From Bacteroidaceae bacterium (GTDB lineage: Bacteria > Bacteroidota > Bacteroidia > Bacteroidales > Bacteroidaceae): a stretch of DNA of 64,000 nt. Shown in pieces: positions 61,538 through 64,000 of the stretch (within the stretch, counting starts at the first letter, position 1; every line of letters begins with the position of its first letter). The stretch lies in the NCBI GenBank assembly GCA_017407905.1, contig JAFQVS010000101.1:1-64000 (forward strand). Direction: 5' to 3'. The notes under the pieces were generated by a model that saw only the letters and a list, made by a program, of their open reading frames with translations, was not told the origin of the DNA and did no database searches. The position numbers and the translations under genes were made by a program.

Positions 61538-62401
61538 ATGAAAAAGTCCTTATCAATTGTGGTATCAGTCGCAATAATTGCGATGTACCTGTCAATAAGT
61601 TTCGTATCGTGTACAAATGAGTCAGGGCTGAAAAAGGAGTTGACAAAATACTACCAATCGGAGTGGAGCCGTCTCTCGGATAATTTCAGCGAGGCACATT
61701 TTAAAGCGCAGATTCTGCAATATATGGACACGATGGCCGACTGTCCCTACCCCGTGGCAACCGACCGCGATGCGGTAGCACAGAAATTGGCCGCAATATA
61801 TTGCAAAGAGAGGCTCAACGACGACCTTGCCAATGTGGCGCTGCCCTACTTCAGCGGAAAAATCTCGGTTGTCGAGTTTAAAAAAATCAACAATGCCATT
61901 AGCGACGAAAAGGCGCTGGGCATAATAAAAAAGATTGCCGACATTATGCAGAATGAGTTCCGTGAGCTTATTCAGGAGCAGACCTCGACAACCGTGGCAA
62001 TAATAATGAACGGCGAGGAGCCCTGTATCCCCACCCTCTCCGAGGGCCTGCGTGCAAGCTATCTGCCGACAATGGAGAAATTCTATATTGTATCGGGACG
62101 CAAGGCCATCGTCGAGAATAGTTTCACCGCAATGAACGACCTAATGGCCGAGGGGGCCCCCGAGAGCCGCATCCTTGCCGAGAATTTCTTCAATTACATA
62201 AGCCGCGCAACGCCCGTGATGATGTGTATGACAATGGAGGGAAAAGTGAGTGAGGAGGAGCTGAGTACACTTATTGAGATATATGAGCGCCCCGAGTTTA
62301 TCAAGCTGCGCGAAGCTAATATAGAATACTCGCAAGAGATTGTTAAGGCCGACGAGGGCATCAATGCAATGTTCATCGAGTGGCTCAAAAAGAAATTGTA
62401 A
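61538..62401 (+). CDS. Lipoprotein of unknown function
   Basis: A 287-residue lipoprotein (cysteine C25 in SFVSC) whose mature part is almost entirely helical. It contains VEFKKINNAISDEKALGII and EELSTLIEIYERPEFIKL, reminiscent of DUF2059-like secreted proteins, which is a weak assignment. It stands alone and is followed by a strong terminator. Confidence 0.75.
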   Translation: MKKSLSIVVSVAIIAMYLSISFVSCTNESGLKKELTKYYQSEWSRLSDNFSEAHFKAQILQYMDTMADCPYPVATDRDAVAQKLAAIYCKERLNDDLANVALPYFSGKISVVEFKKINNAISDEKALGIIKKIADIMQNEFRELIQEQTSTTVAIIMNGEEPCIPTLSEGLRASYLPTMEKFYIVSGRKAIVENSFTAMNDLMAEGAPESRILAENFFNYISRATPVMMCMTMEGKVSEEELSTLIEIYERPEFIKLREANIEYSQEIVKADEGINAMFIEWLKKKL

Positions 62402-62421
62402 ACAGCATAACACATTTTTTA

Positions 62422-62456
62422 TTTTGCAGACGGCCCCCAAAAGGCCGTCTGCAAAA
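62422..62456 (+). terminator. Terminator after the helical lipoprotein gene
   Basis: A perfect 14-bp stem (62422-62435 with 62443-62456) with a 7-base loop; T-rich sequence follows. Confidence 0.8.
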
Positions 62457-62686
62457 ATTTTATATGGATGCACACTTTCCCGGACAAATAAGAATTAACT
62501 GCTCTATGGCAACATAACACCGGCAAAATACCCACAAATAGGTACCGGCAACCAATAAATTGCGACGCATCCATCCACAACAGATAACTATTTTTTAGTA
62601 GTAAAATTTATAATTTAACTAAAAATCACTATTTATAATTACCCGTATTTTACCGAAATTTGCACACGAAATAAAAGACTAAACTA
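62457..62686 (+). promoter_or_regulatory. Upstream region of the TonB-dependent receptor gene
   Basis: A 230-base gap. ATGGATGC (62464-62471) can pair with GCATCCAT (62567-62574), enclosing about 95 bases. Closer to the gene are A/T-rich sequence and an AAATTTG near 62657 that may be part of a -7 element. I could not match the enclosed stretch to a known riboswitch. Confidence 0.3.
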
Positions 62687-64000
62687 ATGAATAGATTTTT
62701 ACTTTTTTTAACACTGGTAATGATTACATTATCGGGAATGCAGGCAGGCTCCCTCGGCGGAATTAAGGAGGGAAATATGATTTCGGGACACGTCATCGAG
62801 GATGGCACCGAGGAGAATATCCCCTTTGCAAGCATCATTATTCTGGAGACAGGCGAGGGAACAAGCAGCAACGAGCAGGGACAATTCGAGTTTCGCAAGC
62901 TGCGCTCGGGAAAATACACGCTGCGCGTCTCGGCGATGGGATACACCACAATGACAAAAGAGGTTACCGTCAGCAAGGAGTTTACCGCCGTTGTGCACTT
63001 TAAATTAAAGCAAGAATCACTTATAATAAACGAGGTGGTTGTATCGGCCAACCGCAACGAGGTGCGCCGTCAGGATGCTCCCGTCGTTGTTAACGTCATT
63101 AACCCGATACTCTTCGAGCAGGTCAACTCGACCGACCTTGCCAAGAGCCTCAACTACGTGCCGGGACTGCGCGTCGAGAATAATTGTCAGAATTGCGGAT
63201 TCCCGCAGGTGCGCATCAACGGCCTCGAAGGCCCCTATTCGCAGGTGCTCATCAACAGCCGCCCCATTGTGAGTGCCCTGAGCGGCGTCTATGGCCTTGA
63301 GCAGATTCCCGTTAATATGATTGAGCGCGTCGAGGTGGTGCGCGGAGGTGGCTCGGCCCTCTTCGGTGCAAATGCCGTGGGCGGCACCATCAATATCATT
63401 ACAAAAGACCCCGTGAACAACTCGTTCCAAATATCGAGCAATTTCAACAACTACGGCGGAAAAAGCTGGGAGCAGTATATGGGCGCCAACGCCTCGCTTG
63501 TGGCTAAAGATAACTCATACGGCATTGCCGTCTATGAGAGCTATCGCAACCGCAACCCCTACGACCACGACGGCGACGGATTCAGCGAGCTTGGAAAGAC
63601 CAATATCAACACATTCGGACTGCGCACATACTATCGCCCCACAACGACGAGCCGTCTGAGCCTCGAATATCACACCACAAACGAGACACGTCGCGGTGGC
63701 AACAGATTCGACTATCAGCCTCACGAGGCCGATATTACCGAGCAGACCAAGCACATAATAAACAGCGGAGGAGTGGCCTACGACTATACGTGGAACGAGT
63801 TTCGCAACAAGCTCTCGTTCTATGGCTCGGTGCAGCACACCGACCGCGACAGCTACTACGGCGCGCAGCGCGACCCCAACGCCTACGGAAAGACCGACGA
63901 CCTTACGTGGGTGGCCGGCGCAACATACAGTATGAAGATAAACAAGCTGTTGTTTGCCCCATCGAGCTTTGTATCGGGCCTCGAGTATCAAGAGAATCGT
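62687..64000 (+). CDS. TonB-dependent outer-membrane receptor, 5' part only
   Basis: The open frame runs from ATG 62687 to the window end (438 codons, no stop). A signal peptide precedes a carboxypeptidase-regulatory-like domain (about 30-110, ISGHVIEDGTEENIPFASI). The plug domain follows (about 120-235) with GGSALFGANAVGGTINIIT, and then the beta barrel begins. The plug carries a CXXC pair in RVENNCQNCGFPQVRINGL, seen in a subset of such receptors. The ligand (metal chelate, vitamin or peptide) cannot be told from this part. Confidence 0.9.
   Translation, partial: MNRFLLFLTLVMITLSGMQAGSLGGIKEGNMISGHVIEDGTEENIPFASIIILETGEGTSSNEQGQFEFRKLRSGKYTLRVSAMGYTTMTKEVTVSKEFTAVVHFKLKQESLIINEVVVSANRNEVRRQDAPVVVNVINPILFEQVNSTDLAKSLNYVPGLRVENNCQNCGFPQVRINGLEGPYSQVLINSRPIVSALSGVYGLEQIPVNMIERVEVVRGGGSALFGANAVGGTINIITKDPVNNSFQISSNFNNYGGKSWEQYMGANASLVAKDNSYGIAVYESYRNRNPYDHDGDGFSELGKTNINTFGLRTYYRPTTTSRLSLEYHTTNETRRGGNRFDYQPHEADITEQTKHIINSGGVAYDYTWNEFRNKLSFYGSVQHTDRDSYYGAQRDPNAYGKTDDLTWVAGATYSMKINKLLFAPSSFVSGLEYQENR

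Noticed and set aside
62457..62640. Cobalamin or other riboswitch before the TonB-dependent receptor gene
   Set aside because: Could not find the conserved B12-box or other aptamer cores on either strand.
1..64000. tRNA, rRNA, insertion sequences, integrases, CRISPR arrays
   Set aside because: No transposase or integrase motifs, no repeat-spacer pattern, and no tRNA-like T-arm or acceptor pairing were noticed in the intergenic regions; a tRNA scan would settle it.

Overview
The window reads as a piece of a Bacteroidota chromosome, most likely order Bacteroidales. Promoters carry the Bacteroidota -7 element TAnnTTTG (or TAnnTTCG), sometimes with a TTTG about 20 bases upstream. Lipoproteins are abundant, some with an acidic run after the lipobox cysteine. 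The gene content is typical of the group: TlpA/DUF4369 lipoproteins, S9 and S46 peptidases, PepSY-like proteins, a TonB-dependent receptor with a carboxypeptidase-regulatory-like N-terminus, dxs-trkA-trkH, and an argR-GNAT-argG-argC-argD cluster. I cannot name the genus. I saw no rRNA, tRNA, CRISPR array, insertion sequence or prophage.

Layout. 0-5 kb: pnp, a TlpA-like lipoprotein that has lost its CXXC, greA with a terminator-like hairpin in its leader, and a HIT protein. 5-11 kb: dihydroorotase overlapping a stand-alone methionine-synthase reactivation domain, plsC, lpdA and myo-inositol-phosphate synthase. 11-15.7 kb: arginine cluster. 15.7-25 kb: S9 peptidase (-), porin and nucleoside-recognition membrane protein (+), dnaX (-), and an SDR/PAP2 pair (-). 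25-32 kb: a small unknown, rnr, and a two-component system followed by two secreted PepSY-like proteins. 32-38.5 kb: dxs, trkA, trkH, then a convergent two-gene operon of an AAA ATPase and a DUF4435/TOPRIM-like protein that resembles the PARIS defence pair. 38.7-47.9 kb: uridine kinase-like protein, rpoN, esterase, a lipoprotein, class III fructose bisphosphatase, and purE overlapping ispG. 47.9-52.9 kb: a visibly AT-rich block on the minus strand with a TonB-like protein, two unknown lipoproteins and a membrane protein. 53-64 kb: a DUF4369 lipoprotein, an S46 dipeptidyl peptidase, a DivIC/FtsB-like protein, a PD-(D/E)XK nuclease paired with a conserved unknown, a radical-SAM protein overlapping a queuosine-precursor transporter, a TauE/SafE permease, a lipoprotein, and the 5' part of a TonB-dependent receptor cut by the window edge.

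How the genes work together. The arginine genes form one operon headed by their repressor. dxs and ispG are two steps of the MEP isoprenoid pathway, in separate operons. trkA and trkH make a potassium uptake system. The two-component system and the PepSY-like genes look like a signalling module; TTCAGAA pairs lie upstream of both the regulator and the first PepSY gene, and a CAACTAA repeat cluster lies between the two PepSY genes. The best candidates for something undescribed are the AT-rich lipoprotein/TonB block, the AAA+DUF4435 pair, the PD-(D/E)XK+unknown pair, and the radical SAM+queuosine transporter pair.
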